From contig NZ_AP027741.1 of the NCBI RefSeq assembly GCF_030296755.1, positions 2,905,001 to 2,969,000 of the forward strand: 64,000 nucleotides of DNA, given 5' to 3'. The DNA comes from Methylophaga marina (lineage in GTDB: Bacteria > Pseudomonadota > Gammaproteobacteria > Nitrosococcales > Methylophagaceae). Under the pieces are notes generated by a model that was given only the letters and a program-made list of their open reading frames with translations, was not told where the DNA came from and ran no database searches. A program made the translations under genes and the position numbers. Of this stretch, positions 1 through 9,137 are shown in pieces (position 1 is the first letter of the stretch; each line of letters starts with the position of its first letter).

Positions 1-364
1 TACGTTCAACTCAATGGCCATTACCATTAATGTGCATGGTATTGTTTCACTTGGCGTACGGTTTATTGACGCCATCTATCTTCGTTTAATGCGTATTTTC
101 ATGCCATGACACAGGTCATGATTATTCTATTCTTTTCAATACTAAGTGTACCTGCTTAACTTCGGCTGCAGAATTGATACAATTGCTCATGCCTGATAGC
201 AATAAGAAAGATATCATCCAAACGAATTCACCTCCGCTCAGTCATTAAGAGAACAATAGCAGACTTAAACTGAACTACTCCTGAATAAAGCTGGTGTTGA
301 ATATCAATTTTTCGTATTCTCGTGAACTGTCTCACACGTAAATCATCAATAAGTATGATTAACT
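1..364. other. Left-edge stretch without a confident gene
   Basis: No recognisable gene. A short open frame on the + strand runs from position 2 to a stop at 107-109 (about 35 codons, ending ...MRIFMP) and could be the 3' end of a gene cut by the window edge. An open frame that short is expected by chance and I do not recognise it. The rest is AT-rich and presumably holds the promoter of the following signalling gene; I see no convincing -35/-10 pair. Confidence 0.4.
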
Positions 365-2761
365 GTGTCATCGTGTGAATCAGTTCAAATAATTAAATAC
401 ATTTACGATTCTGGAATAAAGTTGGAAACGGTTAGCCAAACTCACTTAGAGCGACATGCTCAGAAATTTAAAATTAACAAAATGCGAGTCGGCATTTTGT
501 TACAGCAGGGCTTTATCGCCAGTATGACAAATATTGTCATCCTTATTCTGACTTTGCTTGCTTTACATTCATCAGAAAATGCAAGTTCGCTCTTCATTTG
601 GGGAATGCTTACTTTTTTGGCCATCCTTTTTAGGATGTTGCTTATTCACTATCTCAAGAGTCATTTTACTGAACATGAACAAACGGCATCGACAGTTGCT
701 CGTTACGAGAAAATATACGCCGCTGGTGTGCTGTTATCAGGACTGGCATGGGGCAGTCTGGGATTTGCTTTTGATGGTGATTCACAATTTAATCATCAAT
801 TGATTATTCCTCTGGTCATTGCCGGTCTCTGTTCTGGTGCAATTTATTCAATGCTCAGTAGCCTCACCAGTTATGTCGCTTATGTCTATCCGATGCTAAT
901 CTGCATCATAGGCGCTATGTTTTATGTCGATTTAGAAGTAGAAGCGCTGACATTAATCACCTATATGATCGCCTGCACAATGTTATTTAGAAATCTGCAT
1001 GCAAGGGTCATGGAAAGTCTGCAGTTGCGTCAAGAAAATGAACACCTAGTAGAACATTTAACTCAGATAAATGAAGCACAAACCCACCTTGTTGAAACGC
1101 TACAAAATAAAGAAGTATTTCTGACACAGACTTTTGAAAATGCTGGCGTTCCCGTTTTTGTCACCAATGCTGATTTAATTATTCTTGATGTGAATAAAGC
1201 GAGTTGCGATTTATTTGGTTATAGCAAGACAGAATTCAAAGGCATCAATATGCTGCAACTACTGCATGATGATGAACCTGATCAACCAGGAAATGATTTT
1301 TATAAATTAGTTGAAGGGGATGTTGAGCAATATCAGATCACCAAAAAATGCTTGGGTCGTGACAAAAAACCATTATGGTTATCAGGCACCGTCTCAGCAG
1401 TAAGAAATAATAAAAACGAAGTCGATTACATTGTCATTCATGCGCAAGATATTACGGAGCAGAAATTACTTTCAGAAGATCTTCAGTATCTTGCGCTACA
1501 TGACACATTGACAGGATTACCTAATCGATTTGCCATAGAGAAACACCTACAACTGCTACTTCAGGAGCAAACAGAACCTAATCATGTGTTTTGTTATATC
1601 GATGTTGACCAGTTTAAAGTTATCAACGATACCTGTGGTCATAAAGCAGGTGATAAATTACTGATACAAATCGCGCACCTAATCAAATGTGAACTTCAGC
1701 CTTCTGATGTGCTTTCCAGGCTGAGTGGGGATGAGTTTGCCATTCTTTTCATGGATACGTCTGCAACACAGGCACAAGCGAAGTTGAACAAAGTGATGGA
1801 TAAAATTCGTCATTTTGAATTTATCGATCATGATTTATCGTTTAACTCTTCTATCAGTGTTGGCATGGTCAACATCACGCCCACGAGCACGATGACTGAT
1901 ATCTTTAAACAAGCAGATAACGCCTGTTACGCCGCAAAAGAAGCAGGCAGAGATCGTATCCATGTGTTTAGCAGTCATGATCAGGAAATCGTACAACGTA
2001 GTGGCGAAATGCGATGGGTCTCAAGAATACAACAGGCATTAAGTAATGACCGGCTGGTACTCTACAGTCAACCTATTGTGGCTACACAAAAGAAAAACAG
2101 TACCTTACCTCACTGTGAGTTATTGATACGAATGCTTGATGATGATGGCTCAATTATTCCACCAGGCCACTTTTTACCTGCAGCTGAGCGTTATAACCTG
2201 GCAGCATCGATTGATATGTGGACAGTGAGTCATGTTTTGTCACGTATTGAGCGTGCCCGTAGTGAAGGGCGAGACGTCAGTGGTGTATATGGTATTAACT
2301 TATCAGGCCAATCTCTGGGCGATACACGCTTTTATGACAAAATTATCTCGTTAATCCATGCTGCTGATTTAGTTGATTCTGGCGCGGTGCTGTGTTTCGA
2401 AATTACAGAAACAGCTGCCATTACCAATATGCACAGTGCTCTTTATTTTATTAATGAACTGAGAAAAGTAGGGTGTTTATTTGCCTTGGATGATTTTGGT
2501 AGTGGTTTGTCGTCTTTTGCTTATTTGAAACAATTACCCATTGATTTCCTCAAAATTGATGGCATGTTTGTTAAAGATTGTGTGGAGAATTCAGTTAACC
2601 TGGAAATCGTCAACTCTATCAACGGTATAGGTCAGGTACTGGGGCTTAAAACGGTTGCCGAGTTTGTTGAGGATGATACGACGCTAATCAGCTTGCAACA
2701 TATTGGTGTTGATTTTGTGCAGGGCTACCATGTGGGGCGCCCCGCACCATGGGTTATTTAA
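365..2761 (+). CDS. Membrane-anchored PAS-GGDEF-EAL cyclic-di-GMP protein
   Basis: Predicted to make and/or degrade cyclic-di-GMP. About 800 residues. The N-terminal quarter is a multi-helix membrane sensor (hydrophobic segments between roughly residues 45 and 210). A coiled linker follows, then a PAS domain (about 245-365) ending in the usual DIT motif. The GGDEF domain (from about 375) has the active-site variant SGDEF. The EAL domain (from about 560) has ELL in place of EAL, plus ETE, DDFGSG, LKID, VAEF and QGYHVGRP, so most metal and catalytic positions are kept. Both activities look possible; which dominates cannot be told. The GTG at 365 is the first start after an in-frame stop, without a strong ribosome site; the ATG near 482 is an alternative that still keeps the membrane domain. 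Confidence 0.9.
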   Translation: MSSCESVQIIKYIYDSGIKLETVSQTHLERHAQKFKINKMRVGILLQQGFIASMTNIVILILTLLALHSSENASSLFIWGMLTFLAILFRMLLIHYLKSHFTEHEQTASTVARYEKIYAAGVLLSGLAWGSLGFAFDGDSQFNHQLIIPLVIAGLCSGAIYSMLSSLTSYVAYVYPMLICIIGAMFYVDLEVEALTLITYMIACTMLFRNLHARVMESLQLRQENEHLVEHLTQINEAQTHLVETLQNKEVFLTQTFENAGVPVFVTNADLIILDVNKASCDLFGYSKTEFKGINMLQLLHDDEPDQPGNDFYKLVEGDVEQYQITKKCLGRDKKPLWLSGTVSAVRNNKNEVDYIVIHAQDITEQKLLSEDLQYLALHDTLTGLPNRFAIEKHLQLLLQEQTEPNHVFCYIDVDQFKVINDTCGHKAGDKLLIQIAHLIKCELQPSDVLSRLSGDEFAILFMDTSATQAQAKLNKVMDKIRHFEFIDHDLSFNSSISVGMVNITPTSTMTDIFKQADNACYAAKEAGRDRIHVFSSHDQEIVQRSGEMRWVSRIQQALSNDRLVLYSQPIVATQKKNSTLPHCELLIRMLDDDGSIIPPGHFLPAAERYNLAASIDMWTVSHVLSRIERARSEGRDVSGVYGINLSGQSLGDTRFYDKIISLIHAADLVDSGAVLCFEITETAAITNMHSALYFINELRKVGCLFALDDFGSGLSSFAYLKQLPIDFLKIDGMFVKDCVENSVNLEIVNSINGIGQVLGLKTVAEFVEDDTTLISLQHIGVDFVQGYHVGRPAPWVI

Positions 2762-2767
2762 TAATAA

Positions 2768-5700
2768 TCAACATTCTTGCCACTGCTTTTCCAAGCGCTT
2801 ACCCGAGATGGGGTAAGCGGTTTTAAGCTCTTGAGCAAAGACTGAAATACGAAATTCTTCCAGCATCCAACGATACTCTCTAAAGGCTGGTGTTTCGATT
2901 TTGTTGACCTTATTGATGAACTTTTGCCAGTGAGGCATGACTTCGGACATGCGTTGTTTGTCTTTATTGGGATCGGTCAATAGACGATCCAATCTGATAC
3001 CTGCAGCCTGACAATATACGGGCAACCTGGTCAAGGCTTCATCTGGCGTATCATGCACAAACCCCTGATAAATCAAAAAGCTTAATTGTTGTTTGATATC
3101 GTTTACAGAGTTAATGGCGGCCAGTGGGATGTTGCCAGACAGTCTTTTTGCAATTGCATGATATTCAGCAAGCGGCTTAGCAATACTCTGAGCGAGTTTA
3201 GCGGCTAGATTAATTAGCTCACTTTTTCTTTCGGCGATACGTTGTTCGAATGCATTTTTATCCGTGATGGCCGGCTTATCCAAAATAAAGCAGCGGTCAA
3301 AGGCCACTTGAATTAAGTCGGTTTTAAGTTGTTCACACGGCGTCAGGTCTGTTTGTGCATCATCTGAGTATGGCGATGGCGGCACATTGGCATAGTGCAA
3401 GCACATCTGTTTGATATCTGGTAGATTTTTATGCAAATACTTGACTGCATCTGCTTGATTTAACATGAAAAGGCGGCGAAGCCCGTGTCGTGTTAAGGCC
3501 TGAGCCTGAGGTTTTGTATCCATTAAGGTTAAATCAACGCAATCCCCTCTATCGACAAGCGCTGGATAAGCGGTGACTTGTAAGCCGTTTTGTTCTAGTG
3601 TGATATGTTCTGGTAGTGAGTCAAATGACCAGGTTGACAGTCCTTTCTTTTCATAGTCACTGTCAGGAATTTGCCTGAAACTGGCAGCGGCTTCTCGTGC
3701 CCAGTTTTCTTTTAGTTTATCCAGGTCACGACTTTCATCTAATAGTTCACCTTGCTCATCTACCAGCTTAAAATTCATTTGCAGATATAGCGGCAGATCT
3801 TCAGTACGCCAATCCGTCACATCAATTTCAATACCTGTCAGTTTTCTCAGTTGTTCACTGAGCGCTGGTAATAGAGCGCCCGAGTCAGCCGACATGGATT
3901 TGATGCATTGGTCGGCATATTGAGGTACTGGAATAAAATGACGACGCAATGATTTGGGTAGCGCTTTAATCAAGAAAATCACTTTCTCGCGAAGTAAGCC
4001 TGGTACCAACCACTCATAACGTTCTTTACTTGTCTGATTCAACAGAGAGAGCGGAATTGTCTGAGTGATGCCATCTTCGGCTTTACCGGGTTCAAAATGA
4101 TATTCAAGCGGCAGAGGAACACGATTGATAAGAATCTGATCGGGAAACTGATCGACGGTGACTTGTTCAGCCTGATGTTGCATCAGAATCTCTTTGCTTA
4201 GCATGAGCAGATTAGGGTCTTTCTTTTCTGCTTGCTTACACCAGTTATCGAAACCGGCACCGTTAATGATGTTATCCGGTACTTTGCTGCGATAGAAATC
4301 AAACAAGGTATCGTCATCGACTAACACATCTCGACGACGAGACTTTTGTTCAAGTAACTCAATTTCTTCAATGAGACGTTGGTTATGTTGGAAAAATTTT
4401 GCCTGACAATGCCAGTCACCTTCAACTAATGCTGAGCGAATAAAAATTTCATTTGATAAAGAAGGGTCAATAGGTCCGTAGTGAATACGCCTGCGATTAA
4501 CAATGGGTAAGCCATTCAGTGTGACTGACTCAAAGGCAACCACCTGGGCGGGTTTTTTCTCCCAGTGTGGGTCAGTGTATTGACGTCTGACCAGGTCACC
4601 AGCAATTGGCTCAATCCATTCGGGTTCGATTTTAGCCACAATGCGCGCATACAATTTACCGGTTTCAACCAGCTCAGCCGCCATGATCCATTTAGGCCCT
4701 TTTTTATGCAAAGCTGAGCCAGGAAATATTTGTAGCTTGAGGTTTCGTCCGCCTGTGTATTCAAACTTATCTGTTTTTGTGGCGATGTGACTCAGTAAAC
4801 CAGCGAGCAGTGCGCGATGAATACTGTCATAACTGGCCTCTTGTTGATTGAATTTTAAGCCCAGTTCAGCCAGTTGCACATGCAGTTGTTGATGGATGTC
4901 ATGCCATTCACGAAGGCGTAAGAAGGAGAGAAATTGCTCTTTACAATACTTTCTTAGTTTATTCTGACTAAGGTGTTTTTTCTTATCGTGATAATGATTC
5001 CAGAGTTTAATAAAAGCAATAAAATCAGAACGTTCGTCCTTATATTTAGAATGGGCCTCATCCGCCGCCTGCTGCTTGTCCATCGGTCTTTCACGTGGAT
5101 CCTGAATACTCAAAGCACTGGCAATAATGAGCACTTCAGTCAGACTGTTTTGTTCTGCACCTGCAAGCAACATCCGGGCTATTTTAGGATCGATGGGCAG
5201 CTTGGATAACTGTCTGCCAATGTCAGTAATACGACGTTGTTTATCGACGGCACCCAATTCATCTAAAAGCCGATAACCGTCGTTGATCATTTTTTGTGGC
5301 GGCGGATTAATAAAAGGAAACTTAGCTGGATTACCCAGTTTCAACGCTGACATTTGTAGAATGACTGATGCCAGATTAGTGCGAAGAACTTCTGGATCAG
5401 TAAATGCCGGGCGGTTATTAAAATCCTCTTCGTCGTACAACCGTATACACACGCCAGCGGCTACACGGCCACAACGCCCTGATCGTTGATTCGCACTGGA
5501 TTGGGAAATTTTTTCTATCGGGAGACGTTGTACTTTATTGCGAACACTGTAACGACTGATACGTGCATTTCCTGGGTCAACAACGTAGCGAATGCCTGGC
5601 ACCGTTAATGAGGTTTCAGCAACATTAGTAGATAAGATAATTCGTCGTTGCCCACCGGTCTTAAACACCCGGTTTTGTTCAGCAGCAGATTGTCTGGCGA

Positions 5701-6655
5701 ATAAAGGTAAAATTTCAGTTTGTGGCGGATGATGTTTGCGTAAAGCTTCTGATACATCACGAATATCACGCTCGCCGGCCAAGAATATCAATACATCTCC
5801 GGGCCCTTCTCGGCAGAGCTCATCAACTGCTGCCACAATACCTGAGACCATATCATAATCGGGTGAGTCTTCATCGGTTGTGAGGAGAGGGCGGTAGCGA
5901 ATTTCTACTGGGTAGGTACGGCCACTGACTTCAATCACCGGGGCATGCTCAAAATGTTTGGAAAAGCGTTCGGTATCGATTGTTGCTGAAGTAATAATGA
6001 CTTTTAAATCAGGGCGTTTGGGTAACAGCTGTTTGATATAACCGAGTAAAAAATCAATATTGAGACTGCGTTCATGGGCCTCATCGATAATCAGGGTGTC
6101 GTATTGATTCAGGAAGCGATCATTTTGTGTCTCAGCCAGTAAAATACCATCTGTCATCAGTTTGATATAACTGTTTTCAGCATTCACTTGATCATGAAAA
6201 CGGACTTTGTAACCCACGGTTTGTCCAATTTCTGAGCCTAACTCTTCGGCAATACGTGTCGCTACCGTTCTGGCTGCGATTCGGCGTGGCTGAGTATGGC
6301 CTATCATGCCAGTAACACCACGGCCTAAATCCAGGCAAATTTTGGGTAACTGAGTGGTTTTACCAGAGCCGGTCTCGCCACAGAGAATAATGACCTGATT
6401 CTCTTCAATAGCTTTGGCGACTTCATGTCGACGTTCGATAACGGGTAAGTCAGCACTGAAATCCGGTTTGGGTATCTGTTTCAAGCGCTGTTGCGCACGT
6501 TCAACGGATCGCAACACACGCTGAGTGAAGGCGCTGATTTTTTCAGCATCTGCCTTATTTTTACGTAATTGCTGCCACTGACGTTGAAGACGATAACGAT
6601 CAGATAGCATGGAGGACTGGATAAGTTGCGTTAAGTTTTGCTCAGCGTTATTCAC
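2768..6655 (-). CDS. hrpA: ATP-dependent RNA helicase HrpA
   Basis: DEAH-box RNA helicase of the HrpA family; in E. coli HrpA acts on mRNA and helps rescue stalled ribosomes. At 1295 residues it is full length (E. coli about 1300). Visible motifs are GETGSGKTTQ (Walker A, near residue 92), DEAHERS, SATIDTERF, NVAETSLTVPG and the QRSGRCGR arginine-finger motif. The helicase-associated and OB-fold domains and the long C-terminal DUF3418 region follow. The start is GTG (6653-6655 on the + strand, read backwards). It is convergent with the GGDEF-EAL gene, six bases away. Confidence 0.97.
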   Translation of the reverse strand: MNNAEQNLTQLIQSSMLSDRYRLQRQWQQLRKNKADAEKISAFTQRVLRSVERAQQRLKQIPKPDFSADLPVIERRHEVAKAIEENQVIILCGETGSGKTTQLPKICLDLGRGVTGMIGHTQPRRIAARTVATRIAEELGSEIGQTVGYKVRFHDQVNAENSYIKLMTDGILLAETQNDRFLNQYDTLIIDEAHERSLNIDFLLGYIKQLLPKRPDLKVIITSATIDTERFSKHFEHAPVIEVSGRTYPVEIRYRPLLTTDEDSPDYDMVSGIVAAVDELCREGPGDVLIFLAGERDIRDVSEALRKHHPPQTEILPLFARQSAAEQNRVFKTGGQRRIILSTNVAETSLTVPGIRYVVDPGNARISRYSVRNKVQRLPIEKISQSSANQRSGRCGRVAAGVCIRLYDEEDFNNRPAFTDPEVLRTNLASVILQMSALKLGNPAKFPFINPPPQKMINDGYRLLDELGAVDKQRRITDIGRQLSKLPIDPKIARMLLAGAEQNSLTEVLIIASALSIQDPRERPMDKQQAADEAHSKYKDERSDFIAFIKLWNHYHDKKKHLSQNKLRKYCKEQFLSFLRLREWHDIHQQLHVQLAELGLKFNQQEASYDSIHRALLAGLLSHIATKTDKFEYTGGRNLKLQIFPGSALHKKGPKWIMAAELVETGKLYARIVAKIEPEWIEPIAGDLVRRQYTDPHWEKKPAQVVAFESVTLNGLPIVNRRRIHYGPIDPSLSNEIFIRSALVEGDWHCQAKFFQHNQRLIEEIELLEQKSRRRDVLVDDDTLFDFYRSKVPDNIINGAGFDNWCKQAEKKDPNLLMLSKEILMQHQAEQVTVDQFPDQILINRVPLPLEYHFEPGKAEDGITQTIPLSLLNQTSKERYEWLVPGLLREKVIFLIKALPKSLRRHFIPVPQYADQCIKSMSADSGALLPALSEQLRKLTGIEIDVTDWRTEDLPLYLQMNFKLVDEQGELLDESRDLDKLKENWAREAAASFRQIPDSDYEKKGLSTWSFDSLPEHITLEQNGLQVTAYPALVDRGDCVDLTLMDTKPQAQALTRHGLRRLFMLNQADAVKYLHKNLPDIKQMCLHYANVPPSPYSDDAQTDLTPCEQLKTDLIQVAFDRCFILDKPAITDKNAFEQRIAERKSELINLAAKLAQSIAKPLAEYHAIAKRLSGNIPLAAINSVNDIKQQLSFLIYQGFVHDTPDEALTRLPVYCQAAGIRLDRLLTDPNKDKQRMSEVMPHWQKFINKVNKIETPAFREYRWMLEEFRISVFAQELKTAYPISGKRLEKQWQEC

Positions 6656-6683
6656 AGTATGTTTACAGCAAAAAGCGGGTATT

Positions 6684-7630
6684 CTACAGCTTCCAGGCTA
6701 ACGAGACAGTATATTTAAAATCATTGGGGTCAGTATCATCATGTACGGTGGAGTCATATTCGTTGGTAATACCAAGCTTGAGTGCTACACCCACGAAGCT
6801 ATTTAAGTCCAGAATCCAGTCGAAAGAGGTGAGATTACGGTAATCGCGGTCATTGAGGCTGGGGTAGTACGTATTAGAAAACTCTACATGCTGATATTGA
6901 TTCATACTCCACTTGGTTTCAATTCCTAACATTCCCTCTGGTGTAAAGTCCTGCTGCTCACCGCCAAAGGTTCTATTAAAACCGAGACCGCTTCTCCCCA
7001 CGAATAACCAAGAATCTGTATTCACAAACTCATAACCAAATCCAGAACTGGCATTAGCACGGTAATCCCAGTCTTTGAATTCATCCAGATCAAAACGTCC
7101 ACCTGCAAACTGAAACCAGGGAGAGTTGGGTCTCAACCAGTCTCGGTTCATTGAAGTAAAAAAACTTTGTGAAGATAATTCATGATCAGATTCGGCTCGG
7201 AAGAACGCGGTTTTATGCGCAGTCCGCATTTGTTTTGATTCATAATCGGCATTAAATCCAACGTTCAGTTGGTTTGTGCTGGACTTACCGGCAGTACCAC
7301 CAAAGCCAAGGTCAAGCCGACGTTTCCAGTTGGTGTAAAGCCCGGTTCCGAACAAACCTCTGTCAGCCTCTACATGTTTCACTTCTGGTTTTTTTCTGGT
7401 GGCGGCGGTGTAGGCGTTGTATCTGTCGATGAGACAAGGCTTTTTATACGTGCTCTCGGGATAACCATCACACCAAGCAAGGGGTGATTAAGTTTTAATG
7501 TGTCGTCTGTTTCAGCGACGACATCAGCGGTAAGCGTATCACCGTTAATCAATTCAATTTTACTTGGGGCTGCATGCGTAACTAGTGGTGTTAACAAAAT
7601 AGCTAATAATAGATATCTGATTGGCGACAC
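6684..7630 (-). CDS. DUF481 outer-membrane-type protein, interrupted by a -1 frameshift
   Basis: Two overlapping frames together form one DUF481-family protein. The N-terminal part (7630 to 7379) has a signal peptide ending THA|AP and the family's first domain, IELINGDTLTADVV..IPRARIKSL. The C-terminal part (from 7382 down to 6684) is a beta-barrel-like DUF481 domain ending in aromatic WKL, typical of outer-membrane proteins. The break lies at a run of seven A on the coding strand (7389-7395). One more A, or a -1 slip at A_AAA_AAC, joins them through a proline-rich linker into 315 residues. GTG at 7630 is preferred because GGAGG lies nine bases upstream; the longer upstream frame starts inside the preceding terminator region. 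Function within the family is unknown. Confidence 0.75.
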
Positions 7631-7654
7631 TAGCGAATTCCTCCGCATCCTACA

Positions 7655-7681
7655 TAAAAAAGCAGCCTGAATCAGGCTGCT
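7655..7681 (-). terminator. Rho-independent terminator after the pentapeptide gene
   Basis: On the minus strand, AGCAGCCTGA and TCAGGCTGCT form a ten-base-pair stem with a tight loop, followed by six T. It lies between the pentapeptide gene and the DUF481 gene, separating the two transcripts or attenuating the second. Confidence 0.85.
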
Positions 7682-7704
7682 TGAACGTTCATACTGTTGT
7701 GCGG

Positions 7705-8172
7705 TTATGGGCATCCGCTATTGTTGACTTCACCATCTGGCATCGTAGTGTTGCAGTACATCACGCCACGTAATTTTGCGCCTTCAAGCTTTGCACCGGT
7801 TAAATCCGCATCAGTGAGATCCGCGAAAATGAGCTGAGCACCAGAGAGATTGGCCTTTCTTAGGTTTGCACCATTCAATTCAGCATAATCCATCAGTGCA
7901 TTGGTAACGGTCGCACCTTCGAGAATCGCACCCTGCATTCTGGAATGTGTGAACCAAACACCATGTAGTTTAGCGTTGCTTAGATTGATTCCCTTGAGAT
8001 TAGCTTCACTCATATCAGCACCATTTAATTCATGGCCGTTTAGATCGGCTTCGCTCAGATTACAATAATTACATTGCAAGGATTTAAGTAATCTATCCAG
8101 ATAGACTTTTTCATAAGCAGAAGCCGTGGTGGCTATCATGGATAAACCAAGCACAATCAGCATTTTTTTCAT
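7705..8172 (-). CDS. Secreted pentapeptide-repeat protein
   Basis: 155 residues. A signal peptide (cleavage near TASA|YEK) is followed by a short CNYC dithiol motif and then tandem pentapeptides of the A(D/N)LXX type from about residue 40 to 140 (ADLNG, ANLKG, ANLRK, ADLTD, AKLEG). These should fold as a right-handed quadrilateral beta-helix. The end carries two more cysteines. AGGAGAG just upstream supports the ATG. Pentapeptide proteins have diverse or unknown roles; the periplasmic location is inferred from the signal peptide. Confidence 0.85.
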   Translation of the reverse strand: MKKMLIVLGLSMIATTASAYEKVYLDRLLKSLQCNYCNLSEADLNGHELNGADMSEANLKGINLSNAKLHGVWFTHSRMQGAILEGATVTNALMDYAELNGANLRKANLSGAQLIFADLTDADLTGAKLEGAKLRGVMYCNTTMPDGEVNNSGCP

Positions 8173-8199
8173 TTTCTCTCTCCTAATAAGGTTATTTTT

Positions 8200-8790
8200 T
8201 TATGACCACTTATTCATGAAAAATGCTTGTTCTAAAGGACGACGTTGACGAGGAGAAAGTTCTCTTTCTAATTGTTCCTCGGTCAAATTGTCCAGTGCCG
8301 CCTGATGACCAATGGCGATCACTGACCACATATGAATATCATCGGAAATGGCAAATGCCTCACGGATTTTTTTATCGTCAAAGCCGCCCATTTGATGGCT
8401 CATTAACCCCATAGATGTTGCTTGCAAGCAAAGGCTGATGCTGGCAGCACCCGTGTCATACCCTGACCAACGGTTGGGTTTATCATTTTGGCTGAAGAGA
8501 GGGACTGAAGCCGCTAAAATTAACACTGGGGCGTTCTTTGCCCATTCCTGATTGCCGGGGGCCAAGGCTGATAACAGTTTTTCCCATGCAGTGCGGTCAG
8601 TATTTTTATCGCAAACCAGATAACGCCATGGCTCATCCCCAAAACATGAAGGGGCCCAGCGTGCAGCTTCACAAAGTGCAGTGATTTCTTCTTGAGACAC
8701 CATAACGGTAGGGTCATATGCACGACCACTCCAGCGTTCTGCCATGACTTTTTCGATGGGTTGAGCTGTATCAGCGGGTTTTTGAATCAT
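8200..8790 (-). CDS. Nitroreductase-family flavoprotein
   Basis: 196-residue FMN-dependent nitroreductase-fold protein. It shows the N-terminal RWSGRAYD motif (the arginine and serine that bind FMN phosphate), ARWAPSCFGDEPWRY, and the later GxxxGLMSHQMGGFD segment. The natural substrate is unknown; such enzymes reduce nitro, quinone or enal groups with NAD(P)H. Its start lies four bases after the yhbY stop, so it is probably co-transcribed with yhbY. Confidence 0.88.
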   Translation of the reverse strand: MIQKPADTAQPIEKVMAERWSGRAYDPTVMVSQEEITALCEAARWAPSCFGDEPWRYLVCDKNTDRTAWEKLLSALAPGNQEWAKNAPVLILAASVPLFSQNDKPNRWSGYDTGAASISLCLQATSMGLMSHQMGGFDDKKIREAFAISDDIHMWSVIAIGHQAALDNLTEEQLERELSPRQRRPLEQAFFMNKWS

Positions 8791-8794
8791 ACAA

Positions 8795-9088
8795 TCACCT
8801 TGGTAGTTGAATTAAAGCTTTTTTTGATGGGCGATAAAAACCGCCAATATGTCCGATCACTTGAACTAAATCTGCGCCACTTTCTTCTGCAATTTTGTCT
8901 AACATGGCTTTTCTATCTGCGCGTTCCTGCCCACTCACTCGGACCTTTATGAGCTCGTGGTGTTCCAGTGCATTATCGATTTCAGCAAGAACAGATTCTG
9001 TTAAACCACTGTTACCAATCATAACAACCGGTTTTAATGTGTGGGCAAGCCCTTTTAGATAACGTCTTTGTTTGTCAGTAACTGCCAT
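8795..9088 (-). CDS. yhbY: YhbY/CRM-domain RNA-binding protein
   Basis: A single CRM domain protein associated with pre-50S ribosomes in E. coli. About 97 residues, matching the family, with LKPVVMIGNSGLTESVLAEI and the GHIGGFYRPS segment (the family has the GNxG and GxxxLYR-like loops). ATG at 9088 is chosen over the GTG at 9100 because GGTGAG sits seven bases upstream of the ATG and overlaps the GTG. It is divergent from rlmKL, with about 50 bases between. Confidence 0.93.
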   Translation of the reverse strand: MAVTDKQRRYLKGLAHTLKPVVMIGNSGLTESVLAEIDNALEHHELIKVRVSGQERADRKAMLDKIAEESGADLVQVIGHIGGFYRPSKKALIQLPR

Positions 9089-9137
9089 TAGTGTGCTCAC
9101 CTGTATTAAAATGATCTGATTATATCAGGAAGGCAAT

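Noticed and set aside
2..109. Short open frame at the left edge as the end of a real gene
   Set aside because: Only 35 codons, unrecognised, and this length is expected by chance; recorded as part of the edge stretch.
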